The notes under the pieces are model-generated. The model was not told where the DNA came from. It was given only the letters and a program-made list of their open reading frames with translations, and made no database searches. Below are positions 18,453-27,972 of a stretch of DNA of 64,000 nt, piece by piece. The translations under genes and the position numbers were made by a program. Every line of letters starts with the position of its first letter. Positions within the stretch are counted from its first letter, which is position 1. The DNA is from Bog-159 sp963756605 (GTDB lineage Bacteria; Acidobacteriota; Terriglobia; Bryobacterales; Bryobacteraceae), in assembly GCA_963756605.1 (NCBI GenBank), contig CAVWOT010000032.1:186001-250000 (forward strand), in the 5' to 3' direction.

Positions 18453-19805
18453 ATGTCGAGTGCCACCCGTCCGGAATCTGCGCCCCCATCCGGCCCGCGG
18501 CTCAAGCGCGCCTTGGGATTGTGGGACCTCGTATTCTATGGAATCATCCTCATCCAGCCGACTGCGCCCATGCCGCCATTCGGCGTGGTCAGCCAGGTGG
18601 CGCATGGCCACGTAGTCACTACCGTGCTCATCGCCATGGTGGCGATGCTGTTCACCGCCATCAGCTATGGCCGCATGGCGCGCGCATATCCCAGCGCGGG
18701 TTCGGCGTACACTTATGTGGGCCGCGAGATCCATTCCGGGCTGGGCTTCGTCACGGGGTGGAGTCTGGCAATGGATTACATCCTGAATCCCATCATCTGC
18801 ACCATCTGGTGCAGCAAGGCGGCGCTGAACCTGGTGCCTGAGATTCCCTACATGGTCTGGGCCATATTCTTTGCCACGCTGTTCACGCTGTTGAACCTGC
18901 GCGGCATCCGCGCCACCGCCCGCACCAACGAGGTGCTGGTACTGGCGATGTGCGTGGTGGTTCTATATTTCTTCATCGCCGCCGTACGCTACATCATGCA
19001 CCAGCATGGCGTCTCTTTTACACAGCCGTTTTACGATCCGAGCACCTTCACCTTCAGCAGAATCTCAACTGGCACTTCGGTGGCGGTACTTACTTATATC
19101 GGGTTCGACGGGATCTCCACGCTATCTGAAGAAGCGCACAACCCGCGGCGCAACATCCTGCTGGCTACAGTGCTCACGTGCCTGATCACCGGCGTGCTGG
19201 CTTCGGCCGAAGTTTATGCCGGACAATTGATATGGCCCGATTTTCGGCATTATCCCGACGTGGACACGGCGTTCTCTTACGTGGCCGGCCGCGCCGGCGG
19301 CCCGCTGCTCTTCCACATGGTGAACATCACGCTGCTGGTCGCCACCATCGGCTCCGGCATGGGATCGCAGCTCGGCGCCGCACGGTTGCTCTACGGCATG
19401 GGCCGCGACAACACTATTCCACGCGGATTCTTTGGCGCGATCGAGCCCAAGCGCGGCGTACCCCGCAATAACGTGCTGTTCGTAGGCGTGCTGGCCCTGG
19501 CCGGCGCTTTCGCCATAACTTATGAGCTGGGCGCCGAACTACTCAATTTCGGGGCCATCATCGGATTCATGGGCGTGAATGCGGCGGCGTTCATCCATTA
19601 CTTTCTGCGCAGCGATCGCCGGACCCTGGGCGCGTTTCTGCCGCCCGTGTTGGGCTTTGTATTTTGCCTCGCGATCTGGACCAGCCTGCACCGGCCGGCG
19701 CTGGTGGCGGGCGGCATTTGGTTGACAGTCGGTGTAATTTACGCGGCCATCAAGACGAACGGATTCCGGCAGGCCATCGTATTTTCGGACCCGCCACCAG
19801 AGTAA
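18453..19805 (+). CDS. APC-family amino acid/polyamine permease
   Basis: 450 residues with about 12 membrane helices. It opens with LKRALGLWDLVFYGIILIQPTAPMPPFG, close to the first helix of APC transporters, then SYGRMARAYPSAGSAYTYV (helix 2, substrate loop) and FDGISTLSEEAHNPRRN (the APC signature E after helix 6). It should exchange or import amino acids or polyamines across the inner membrane using a proton or substrate gradient; specificity is not predictable. I chose ATG 18453 because conserved sequence begins there. It is divergent from the DUF58 gene. Confidence 0.9.
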   Translation: MSSATRPESAPPSGPRLKRALGLWDLVFYGIILIQPTAPMPPFGVVSQVAHGHVVTTVLIAMVAMLFTAISYGRMARAYPSAGSAYTYVGREIHSGLGFVTGWSLAMDYILNPIICTIWCSKAALNLVPEIPYMVWAIFFATLFTLLNLRGIRATARTNEVLVLAMCVVVLYFFIAAVRYIMHQHGVSFTQPFYDPSTFTFSRISTGTSVAVLTYIGFDGISTLSEEAHNPRRNILLATVLTCLITGVLASAEVYAGQLIWPDFRHYPDVDTAFSYVAGRAGGPLLFHMVNITLLVATIGSGMGSQLGAARLLYGMGRDNTIPRGFFGAIEPKRGVPRNNVLFVGVLALAGAFAITYELGAELLNFGAIIGFMGVNAAAFIHYFLRSDRRTLGAFLPPVLGFVFCLAIWTSLHRPALVAGGIWLTVGVIYAAIKTNGFRQAIVFSDPPPE

Positions 19806-19826
19806 CCCGTGGGGCAAGCTTGGGGT

Positions 19827-20143
19827 TCAGTATTTGTCACCCGTCGAGTCTCCCGCCTCCTCGCGTTCGAGGGCTTCATGCAAGAGACTCTGGAGATAAG
19901 TTTCGGAACTCAAGCCTTTCCTGGCCGACAGCCGCTGTGCCCGGTTGACGTCGGCCTCAGGCATGCGAATCGTGATGCTTTTCAATTCCCGCGACTCTCG
20001 CAGCACTCGTTGCGCTGTGCCCCGGCCGGCAGTGCCCTCCTGGACGGCTTCCAGCAGGTTCTCCTCAACGACATCCATGTGGTTGTCCCCCATGCCGCTT
20101 CCTCAGCTTCGGTTGCGAACTTGGGAACGATGAGTTTCTTCAT
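19827..20143 (-). pseudogene. BrnA/CopG-like antitoxin with a frameshift
   Basis: An intact second half (from 20093) reads NHMDVVEENLLEAV, then KSITIRMPEADVNRAQRLSARKG and LLHEALEREEA, a ribbon-helix-helix antitoxin. The natural N-terminus lies in another frame: ATG 20143 overlaps the toxin stop (ATGA) and reads MKKLIVPKFATEAEEAAW. The family normally continues with W-D; here TGGTGGGAC has become TGGGGGAC at about 20087-20093, losing one base. The internal ATG at 20093 could still give an 88-residue protein with the DNA-binding half. Confidence 0.7.
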
Positions 20144-20447
20144 GTCAACAATCCCTTGGCACGCAAATAAGTGTCACGCGCTTGACTTCCGACAGCGCGC
20201 GCAGTGACGATCCGTAAGGCATCGCGCCGCACGGTCCAGACCAGCAGCAGGACCCGGAAATTGTCGTTGTGGCAGAGGGCCGTCCAACGCTCTTCACCGT
20301 CGATGACTTCATAGTTCATGTCCAGCGGGTCGTTCCGCATGGCCTGCTCCGCTTTCTCTGGCTTGACGGCATGACGGGCGAGTGCGCGGCATGGGCTTGG
20401 TCCCAATCGAAGGTGACACAATCGAAGGTGACGTCATCGTCCGCCAC
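20140..20447 (-). pseudogene. BrnT-like toxin with a frameshift
   Basis: From about 20385 the frame encodes ARHAVKPEKAEQAMRNDPLDM, then DGEERWTALCHNDNFRVLLL and RIVTARAVGSQARDTYLRAK, a BrnT-like (DUF4258-related) ribonuclease toxin. The expected N-terminal FDW motif is present in a different frame: GTG 20447 leads to VTFDWDQAHA, after which one base is missing near 20385. The N-terminus also carries a 15-base tandem duplication (20403-20417 and 20418-20432). The toxin gene precedes the antitoxin gene with an ATGA overlap. The toxin is probably inactive. Confidence 0.65.
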
Positions 20448-20634
20448 TTGCTTCTAGGTATACTGTTGCAGACGATTCAGGAGCGCGCCGCACGACTTCA
20501 CGGATACATGAGTTCCAACGCGAACGACGGGGCCAACCCCACTGCAGGCGTTGTCATCGGCGGTGGCGGCGTGCGGGGCGCCATCGGACCGCATCTGACG
20601 AACTTTAACCACAGGCCTCGTCGCAGTATCTAAT

Positions 20635-23600
20635 TTAGAACGACAGGTGCAGCGCCAACTGCAAGAAGCGCGAACTGCCGAGGGTGTGCTGAATCATCCC
20701 CAGGCTCCCCTGCGGCGGAATTACCGGCGGCCCCGAGTAATAGGGGAAGAAAACAACGTCGTTGTTGGGCGTGTCGAAATCGGGATGATTAAAGATATTG
20801 AACGCCATGGCATTGAAGCGCAGCTTGAGCCGTTCGTTCAGGACGAATTCCTTGGCGAGGCTCATATCGAAGCGAACCTGGAAGGGACCGCGGAATAGGT
20901 TGCGTCCCGAGTTGCCGTAGAGCGATTCGTAAAGGTCGCATCCGGTAGCATCGCAGGGAGGCACGCCGTTGGTTCCCGGAGCGACGAACTGCGGCAGGAA
21001 ATCACTGGAATTCAGAACCGGCATTCCGGCATTCACGCCCGTGGTGCCCTGTAACTGCGCCTGCTTCGCAGTAACGCCCGGCGCCAGGGGAACAATCGGG
21101 TTGGTAATCTCATCGTAGGTGCCATAGTACAGACCGGCGACCGACCCGGAGTAATCGTAGACACTGTACGGCTGGCCGCTCTGCGCCACCGTTTGTCCGC
21201 CTATGGTCCATCCGTTCACCAGATAACCTAAGGACTGACTTGAAGTCACCTTGGGCAGGGTGTAACTGTAATTAATCAGAAAGACATGAGTCTGATCAAA
21301 ATCCGCGGAGGCATAGCTAGACTTAGGATTCAGCGGATCGTTGCCGGTAAAGAAGAGGCCCAATCCGCTCTGCTCGTCCAAAGCGTGCGACCACGTGTAG
21401 GAGGCGGTGAACTGCAGCCCGTTCGACAAACGTTTGCGAGCCTGCAACTGCAGCGCGTTGTAGTTGGAAATACCCTCGGTTTTGTAGAGTACGGAGTTCA
21501 TGTCATATCCAATATATGGCACGCGGACCTCCGCGTTTCCGGCATAATACGGCGGCGGGCACAGTGGCTCGAGATCCAGGGGCGGCCCGCTGGGATAATT
21601 GCACGTGCTCAGCGGACTCAATCCGCCATACGAATAAATTTGCCCGTTCACCGGATTTTGCGGCGTGGCGATCAGCGGCTGATTGAAGGGGATGGGCAGC
21701 ACTTCATGCACGCCGTGATTGCCGATATAGCCGGCGCTGAAAAGCCAGCTGTTGGAAGCCTGGTACTGAATGTCGAAGGTCCAGTTCTCCGAGTAGGGCA
21801 GCTTGTTATAGATATCGTATCCGCCGGAGAGGAACGGACCAAAGAGGTTGCCGGACGGCCAGTTTCCCGATTCGGTCTGGGAGAGATTGGGCAACAGGCC
21901 GAGGAACTCCGAAGGGCTGGCGGATGGCGGCGGGGGTGCCACGGTTCCAAAGGGATCTGCGAAACTGGCGTCCCGCTTTCCATTAATTGGTTCAACAAAC
22001 GGCGGGGCCAGCGTAACGCCGAAGGGGCCGTTGAAACCTTGGCCCGCGCTGGGCGAAAGATAGCTGAAGAACTCGCCGCGGTCATAGTAGATGCCGAAGC
22101 CGCTGCGGATCGTCAGCTTGGGTAACGGAGTCCAAGCGATCCCCACACGCGGCGCCAAACCCCACTGGCGGTTCTTCATCAGGGTGTCGCTTCCACTGCT
22201 GGCGAACTCAAGGCCCGAGCCGGTAATCGTATCGCTCGCGGCATCGTACGAGTAAAGGCTGGGATTGAAGCCGGTGAGCTTACCGTATTTCTCAGAGAGC
22301 GGGCCGTCGAAATCCCAGCGCAGGCCCACGGTCACCGTAAGATTGCTGCGGACTTTGTAGTTATCGTTCACAAACGCGCCGGCTGTATCGGAGCGGTAAT
22401 AGCGGCTCGCCGAGCCGCTGAACGCTTCGCCGCCGCGAGTAGAGCCTTCGACGAAGCTGGTGAAGCTGGTGAAGTCGACGATATCTGTAGAAGTATTGTT
22501 GTTGACAATGTTCAGTTGGGTATGATCCCACGACCCGCCGAACGACAGAGTATGCCGGCCCTTCACCCAATTCAGTGTGGTCCCGAGCTCCCACTGGTTC
22601 TGAAACATGCCCGCGTTGCCGAAGCTGGTGCTGGGGCCGAATTCCAGTCCGCTCGATATGGTGGGATCTGAGGTCGAGATTTCCAACTGGGGAAAAGTCT
22701 TCGAACCCAACAGGTTCATGCCGAAATCCTGCGGTGAGAACGCCTGCGACGTATTGGAATAAGCGTGCAGCCGGGTGAAGCCGGCGCGCTGCTCCCAGGT
22801 GAGCGCGGGCGACAGGATGATCGTGTTTGTGACGGAGCCAACCTGGCTTCCGGCACTCAGTTGCTGCGGAAACCCGATCAGCGAGCCGACGGCGCCAAAC
22901 GGATTCGTGGTGGGATTCTCCTGCACGTAATACTTGCCGGAGAGGCGGTCCCTGTCGCTGACGACATAGTCGAGATTGGCGATGCCCTGATCCACGTTCG
23001 ATTTGGCGTTGGGACCCTGCTCCACGACGTCGTAACCGAGCGCGGTGGCCTGGGCCGCGTTGGTAATCTGCGCGCTGGGGATCAAATACTGGCCGTTGGG
23101 CAGTTTGGCGGTCAGCATGGCTTGCGCCACCGGACTGATCTGGCTGGGAGTGATGGTGGTTCCGAAGCTGCTCTGGATGGCGTTGACAATACCTTGGGCG
23201 CTGCGGTCATCGGTCAGCCCCAACGGCACGGTGGCGTCCTTGGTGGCGTCGCTGGCGTCGGCGATGCGGATGCCCTGGTAGGAGAGAAAGTAGAAGAGCT
23301 TGTTTTTTTGGATGGGTCCGCCCACGGTCGCGCCGAACTGATTGCGTGCGAGGAACGGCACCTTAGTCGTGATGGCCGGCGAAGCGTTGTAGAAGAACGG
23401 CGCGGCGTTCATGGCGCTGTTCTGGAAATACTCGTACGCTCCGCCGTGAATCTCATTCGTGCCGGACTTGGTGATCACTCCGATATGCGCGCCGCTGTTG
23501 GCGCCTTGCGAGGCATCGTACATGGACGTGTTCACGCTGATTTCCTGGATAGCCTCCACGGGCGGCGTGGGCAGCGCCTGGCCAATGGCGCCGTAGACCG

Positions 23601-24321
23601 AAGTGCTGGTCTGGATCTCACCGCCGGCGCCAAAGTTTTCGCCGGTGTTGAGCACGAAACGGTTCTCGCCAACCTGGCTGGTGGAATTGCCGTTAAACAG
23701 ATTGTTGGTGTTGATGCCGTTCAGAGAGAAGCTGTTGCTGGTGTCACGCTGGCCATTGGCGAAGATGGCCTGATTGCCGAGCCCCGCATTGCTGCCGGCG
23801 CCGCCCAGGAAATCGGCGTGGACGCCGGGACTCAGGATGGCCAATTGTGTGAAACTGCCGGTGCCCAGCGGCGTCTCCTCAATGGTCAATTGATCGACCA
23901 CGTAGCCGTTGGTCGTGTCCACCTGGTTCATCAGCGGCGTAGCGGTCACTTCCACCGTGGTGGCGACTGTGCCCACCTTCAGGTCGCCATCCACCGTGGT
24001 GGTGCGGTTGGCGTTAACCAGGACCTGCGTATGCGTTTCGGTCTCGAAGCCTTCCTTGGTGAACGTCACCCGGTAAGCGCCGGCCGGAATGTTGGGCGCC
24101 GAATACGACCCGTTGGTCTGGGTGTGCTGGACAATTTCCAAATTCGTGTTGACGTTTTGAACGTGCACGGTCGCATCGGGTACCGCGGCGCCCGTGGCAT
24201 CTTTTACTGTGCCCGTAATGCCGCCCAGAATGTCCTGCGCCGCGATTGGCGCCGAAAGCGCGAAGATTGCGAAGAATACGAAAAAGACCACCTGCCTGAT
24301 GTTACGCGTATGTGAGCTCAT
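20635..24321 (-). CDS. TonB-dependent receptor, Oar-like
   Basis: 1228 residues. The signal peptide (VVFFVFFAIFALSAPIAAQ) is followed by a carboxypeptidase-regulatory-like domain (GTVKDATGAAVPDATVHVQN, GSYSAPNIPAGAYRVTFTKEGF), a plug domain (TPPVEAIQEISVNTSMYDASQGANSGAHIGVITKSGTNEIHG in pieces) and a C-terminal outer-membrane barrel with alternating aromatic strands ending in LALHLSF (terminal Phe, as in barrel proteins). Such receptors import large or complex substrates across the outer membrane, energised by TonB. No TonB box is obvious. I chose ATG 24321 because GGAGG lies eight bases upstream; an upstream in-frame ATG adds no sense. Confidence 0.93.
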   Translation of the reverse strand: MSSHTRNIRQVVFFVFFAIFALSAPIAAQDILGGITGTVKDATGAAVPDATVHVQNVNTNLEIVQHTQTNGSYSAPNIPAGAYRVTFTKEGFETETHTQVLVNANRTTTVDGDLKVGTVATTVEVTATPLMNQVDTTNGYVVDQLTIEETPLGTGSFTQLAILSPGVHADFLGGAGSNAGLGNQAIFANGQRDTSNSFSLNGINTNNLFNGNSTSQVGENRFVLNTGENFGAGGEIQTSTSVYGAIGQALPTPPVEAIQEISVNTSMYDASQGANSGAHIGVITKSGTNEIHGGAYEYFQNSAMNAAPFFYNASPAITTKVPFLARNQFGATVGGPIQKNKLFYFLSYQGIRIADASDATKDATVPLGLTDDRSAQGIVNAIQSSFGTTITPSQISPVAQAMLTAKLPNGQYLIPSAQITNAAQATALGYDVVEQGPNAKSNVDQGIANLDYVVSDRDRLSGKYYVQENPTTNPFGAVGSLIGFPQQLSAGSQVGSVTNTIILSPALTWEQRAGFTRLHAYSNTSQAFSPQDFGMNLLGSKTFPQLEISTSDPTISSGLEFGPSTSFGNAGMFQNQWELGTTLNWVKGRHTLSFGGSWDHTQLNIVNNNTSTDIVDFTSFTSFVEGSTRGGEAFSGSASRYYRSDTAGAFVNDNYKVRSNLTVTVGLRWDFDGPLSEKYGKLTGFNPSLYSYDAASDTITGSGLEFASSGSDTLMKNRQWGLAPRVGIAWTPLPKLTIRSGFGIYYDRGEFFSYLSPSAGQGFNGPFGVTLAPPFVEPINGKRDASFADPFGTVAPPPPSASPSEFLGLLPNLSQTESGNWPSGNLFGPFLSGGYDIYNKLPYSENWTFDIQYQASNSWLFSAGYIGNHGVHEVLPIPFNQPLIATPQNPVNGQIYSYGGLSPLSTCNYPSGPPLDLEPLCPPPYYAGNAEVRVPYIGYDMNSVLYKTEGISNYNALQLQARKRLSNGLQFTASYTWSHALDEQSGLGLFFTGNDPLNPKSSYASADFDQTHVFLINYSYTLPKVTSSQSLGYLVNGWTIGGQTVAQSGQPYSVYDYSGSVAGLYYGTYDEITNPIVPLAPGVTAKQAQLQGTTGVNAGMPVLNSSDFLPQFVAPGTNGVPPCDATGCDLYESLYGNSGRNLFRGPFQVRFDMSLAKEFVLNERLKLRFNAMAFNIFNHPDFDTPNNDVVFFPYYSGPPVIPPQGSLGMIQHTLGSSRFLQLALHLSF

Positions 24322-24582
24322 TCTCGATGTCCTCCATTCAGCCACACTACAACGGCCGCGCCTAAATGGCACGCCGGCGGTCATTGCAGACCTTTCCGGC
24401 ATCTCTGCCGCCTACCTGCCTTACCTTTGTCCTGCCCCTTGTTGGCCTTGGAGTTGCCTCACACAACGCGCGAACGTGGCGACCGTGAGGCGCTCGTGAC
24501 CGATAGAGCTTATGATAACCTCAAATCTGCGGAAAACAAGTTGAAGTTTTCATTAAGGACCGCAACGCCGCATCCTGCCGCC

Positions 24583-25260
24583 ATGAACCTTGAAAACATC
24601 CGCCATTGCAGCTTTACCGCTCGCTTGGATTGCCGTTATCTGGTCTACGCGCCGGAGACCATCGACGACCGTACTGTACTGGCCGTGACGCTCCACGGAT
24701 TCAGTGCCAATCCCGAGGTGATGCTGCGCCTGACGGCGGGCATGATGGGACCGCGGCACGTGATCGTGGCGGTTCAGGGCCCCAATCAGTTCTATCTCGG
24801 CATGGCCTCGAACGAGGTGGGGTACGGCTGGGCCACCCACAAGCACCCGGATTCGTCAGTGCGCCTCCATCACGACATGTTGCTGAGTGTCCTGAACGAT
24901 GCTGGGCGTGAGTACGGCATCCCAGCCGGTCGCCGCATTCTGGCGGGTTTCTCGCAGCCGGTGGGCATGAATTACCGTTTCGCGGCCACGCATCCGGCCG
25001 AAATCCGCGGCGTGATCGGGATTTGCGGCGGCATCCCGCGCAACTGGGAGGAAGGGAATTACAAGCCGGTTACGGCGGCCGTTTTGCACATCGCGCGGCG
25101 CGAGGACGAATTTTACAAACCGGAGGTCACCGAGCGGTACCCTGACCGGCTGCGCCTGCGGGCTGCCGACGTGGAATTCCACATGCTCGAAGGCGGACAC
25201 CGGTTTCCGTCGAAGGCGAGACCCATCGCGGAAGCCTGGCTGGCACGCGTGATGGCGTGA
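24583..25260 (+). CDS. Alpha/beta hydrolase, phospholipase/carboxylesterase type
   Basis: 225 residues. It has the fold markers of the Abhydrolase_2 (YpfH/carboxylesterase) family: VLAVTLHGFSANPE (oxyanion strand), a nucleophile elbow GFSQPVG with Ser in GFSQ, an acid in HIARREDEFY and the histidine in EGGHRFPS. The usual GFSQG elbow has Pro in place of the last Gly. The catalytic triad Ser-Asp-His is otherwise complete, so it should hydrolyse small esters in the cytoplasm. I chose ATG 24583 because upstream in-frame codons are not conserved. It is convergent with the ADOP permease gene. Confidence 0.85.
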   Translation: MNLENIRHCSFTARLDCRYLVYAPETIDDRTVLAVTLHGFSANPEVMLRLTAGMMGPRHVIVAVQGPNQFYLGMASNEVGYGWATHKHPDSSVRLHHDMLLSVLNDAGREYGIPAGRRILAGFSQPVGMNYRFAATHPAEIRGVIGICGGIPRNWEEGNYKPVTAAVLHIARREDEFYKPEVTERYPDRLRLRAADVEFHMLEGGHRFPSKARPIAEAWLARVMA

Positions 25261-25325
25261 CAAGGGCTTCGCCCTTGATATCCGTTCGGGATATGGAAGT
25301 CAGGAGTCAGAAGTCAGGAGTCAGA
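25261..25325. repeat. Two hairpins and a heptamer tandem repeat between convergent genes
   Basis: CAAGGGC-TTC-GCCCTTG (25261-25277) and ATATCC-GTTCG-GGATAT (25278-25294) are two adjacent hairpins. They are followed by AGTCAGG/AGTCAGA alternating four times (25298-25325). The hairpins may stop transcription from both sides, though no T-run follows. The heptamer array looks like slippage-grown repeat DNA. Confidence 0.65.
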
Positions 25326-25338
25326 ATGCGGCGCTGAC

Positions 25339-27837
25339 TCAATCCGCGCGCAACGCCTGAATGACATCCACGCGCGCGGCCCGCATCGCCGGCAGCAGCG
25401 AAGCCACCACCGCAGCGGTCAGCAGGGTGATCGCCGCTCCTATCACCACAATCGCGCCGGGCATGCGCACGGCTTCAAAGTAGCTGCCCGCCACTCCAGC
25501 TAAGGCGTAGCCGCCCGCCGCACCCGCCGCTACTCCCGTGGCCGCTATTAAAGCGCCTTGCGCGATCACTCCCCGCACCAGATGCTGCGGCTGCGCGCCC
25601 ACCGCCAGGCGGATGCCGAACTCGCGCGTGCGCTGGCTCACAGAGAATGCCAGCACGCCCGCCACGCCCACCACCGCGATGGCCAACGCCACCGCCGCGA
25701 AACCTCCGAACACCAGTGTGTTCAACCGGTCCGGCGTCAGCACTTCGGTGCGAATGTCTTCCAGCGTCGCGGCGCGCTCTACCGGCTGGTCGGGCGACAT
25801 CTGCCGGATGATGCGGGTGACCGGCGTCACCAACGCGTACAGATCGCCATGCGCGTGGATGAACAGCCGTCCGCCCCAGATTTCCTGCTGCTCGAAAGGA
25901 TGATACACGGTCAGCGCCGGGCCGGGCACCACGTTTTCGTCGTCCACATCGGCCGCCACACCCACGATGCGCCGCGGTCCCGTGCTGATATTCGCAAACT
26001 TCATCACCGGATCCGTCCACATCAGGTGATGATTAACCGCATCGCCGCTGGAAAACATACGTTGCGCCAGGCTCTGGCTGACGATCACCACCGGCTCGCT
26101 ATTCCGCCGGTCCGCGTCATTGAAATCGCGGCCGGCAATCATTGGGATTCCCAACGCCGCGAAGAACCCCGGCGAAATCATGCGCAGCCGTCCATGCGGA
26201 TCTTCCTCGCCGGGCGCGGGCACACGACCCTCGACGGTGAACTGGAAGCCCGGACCGAAGTTCCCCGCATCGCGCCACGGCACCACCACGCCCATCGCCG
26301 CTCGATCCACCCCCGGCAACGCGTCGATCTTGCCTATCGCTTCTTTATAAAAGTTCACCACTTGTTCGGGTGTTTTTCCGTACTTATTCGCCGGCACATT
26401 CAGCGCCAGTACATGGCGTACGTCGAAACCGGTCTGTACGGCCTGGAGCGCCAACAAGGTCTTAAGCAGCATGCCTGCGCCGGCCAGCAGCACAAAACAA
26501 GCGGCGATCTGGGTTACGGCAAAAATCCGCAGCCGGCGGTTGGTGCTGCTGGTAATGCGCACGCCGCCGCCGGATAATCCGAATCCGCCGGGCCGGTCGG
26601 GCGAGGGAAGCCGCGGTACGAACGCCAGCAGCAACGCGGCCGCCAGCGCCAACGCCGCGCTGACCCAGAGCATGCTCGAATCCACCGTCAGATCCAGCGC
26701 GCGTACCGAAAAACGCGCGGCGTAGCGCGCCAGGATGGCCACCATCGGCCGGGCGATCAGAAGACCGGCTACCGCGCCGGCTCCGCCCAATAGGAGGCTC
26801 TCGGCCAGCAGGGTGCGGCGCAATGCTACCGATCCGGCGCCGAGTGCCGCGCGCACCGCCAATTCGCCTTCCCGGCGCACGGTGCGCGCCAGAATCAGGT
26901 TGGCCACGTTGGAGCACGCGATCACAAATACCAGCCCCGCCGCAGCCAGCAGCACCCACAGCACGGTCTTAGCGCTCGAGGTGATCTGGTCGCGCAGCAT
27001 CACGGCGTCAATCTTGAAATCCGCGTTCTTGGGATAGGCTTCGGGGTGCTGCTTCATCATGGCTGCGTGCACTACGCGCAATTCAGCCCGCGCCGATTCC
27101 AAAGTGGCGCCCGGCGCGAGCCGCGCGAAAAGCTCCGTCATGCGGTGGACCCGCCCGGTCACCATGGTGGCCGATAAATGGTGCGGGCTGGTCACGATAT
27201 TGGCGAACAGCTCCGTCTCGGCCGGATATGGCACCGACGGTTCCACCACCCCCACAATGGTCGCGGTGCGCGTGTCCAGCCGGACGGTTTTGCCGATCAC
27301 GGAGGGATCTTTCTTGAGAGCCGTCGCCCAGAATCGGTAAGTCAGCACCGCCGCGCCGGCCGCATTCGGTCCATCGTCGCGCGGGCCCAGTAACCGGCCG
27401 AGCACCGGGTACAGCCCCATCACTTCGAAATAGGTTCCGCCCACCACGCCGGCCCGGATCTCCCGCGGCTCGCCCAACCCGACCATATTGAACGGCATGG
27501 TCGAGAAGTCGCCGAAGGCGCTCACCGATTTGACGTGGCCGTACAGATCACGCATTTCGGGTACTGAAAAGTTGGCGTTGTCGGCGCCAATGCCGCGCGC
27601 GCTTTGGTGAATATAGATCAGCCGGTTCTCGTCGCGGTTGGCCAGCGGTCGCAGCAGCACCCCGCGCACCACGCTGAACATGGCCGAATTAGCCCCGATA
27701 CCGAGGGCCAGCGTGAGAATCACGGTGAGCGCCAGCCCCTTGGTGCGCGACAATGAGCGCACCGCGTACTTCAGCTCGCGCCCGAATGTAAGGACGGCCT
27801 CCTGCAGACCCGCCTGGCTGGTTTCGTCGGTTGTCAT
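25339..27837 (-). CDS. ADOP-family MacB/FtsX-type permease
   Basis: 832 residues, intact. After a short cytoplasmic N-terminus it has helix 1 (LTVILTLALGIGANSAMFSVVRGVLLRPL in pieces), a large periplasmic MacB domain (MRDLYGHVKSVSAFGDF, LLGPRDDGPNAAGAAVLTYRFW), FtsX helices at about 290-420, a second periplasmic domain (RMISPGFFAALGIPMIAGRDF) and three C-terminal helices ending in MRAARVDVIQALRAD. It includes the family EFGIRLAVGAQPQHL coupling motif. It has no HAAS segment and no PadR gene beside it, unlike the copy at 1.6-4.4 kb. No ATPase is nearby. Confidence 0.92.
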   Translation of the reverse strand: MTTDETSQAGLQEAVLTFGRELKYAVRSLSRTKGLALTVILTLALGIGANSAMFSVVRGVLLRPLANRDENRLIYIHQSARGIGADNANFSVPEMRDLYGHVKSVSAFGDFSTMPFNMVGLGEPREIRAGVVGGTYFEVMGLYPVLGRLLGPRDDGPNAAGAAVLTYRFWATALKKDPSVIGKTVRLDTRTATIVGVVEPSVPYPAETELFANIVTSPHHLSATMVTGRVHRMTELFARLAPGATLESARAELRVVHAAMMKQHPEAYPKNADFKIDAVMLRDQITSSAKTVLWVLLAAAGLVFVIACSNVANLILARTVRREGELAVRAALGAGSVALRRTLLAESLLLGGAGAVAGLLIARPMVAILARYAARFSVRALDLTVDSSMLWVSAALALAAALLLAFVPRLPSPDRPGGFGLSGGGVRITSSTNRRLRIFAVTQIAACFVLLAGAGMLLKTLLALQAVQTGFDVRHVLALNVPANKYGKTPEQVVNFYKEAIGKIDALPGVDRAAMGVVVPWRDAGNFGPGFQFTVEGRVPAPGEEDPHGRLRMISPGFFAALGIPMIAGRDFNDADRRNSEPVVIVSQSLAQRMFSSGDAVNHHLMWTDPVMKFANISTGPRRIVGVAADVDDENVVPGPALTVYHPFEQQEIWGGRLFIHAHGDLYALVTPVTRIIRQMSPDQPVERAATLEDIRTEVLTPDRLNTLVFGGFAAVALAIAVVGVAGVLAFSVSQRTREFGIRLAVGAQPQHLVRGVIAQGALIAATGVAAGAAGGYALAGVAGSYFEAVRMPGAIVVIGAAITLLTAAVVASLLPAMRAARVDVIQALRAD

Positions 27838-27972
27838 TTTCGTCGCTCCTTACGCCTTCCTTCGATCTACCTTTATATCGAATCAGGCGCGCCGAAATCG
27901 ACAGGTCCCAGAACTTTTTTGTTCCGCGAACTTCCCCAGAGCCGTGTGCGTTTCTGGTTATATGAGGGTTAT

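Noticed and set aside
22765..24315. Rightward open frame of 516 codons opposite the TonB-dependent receptor
   Set aside because: It is a shadow of the receptor; its Gly/Ala/Val/Arg-rich sequence shows no domain and no ribosome site.
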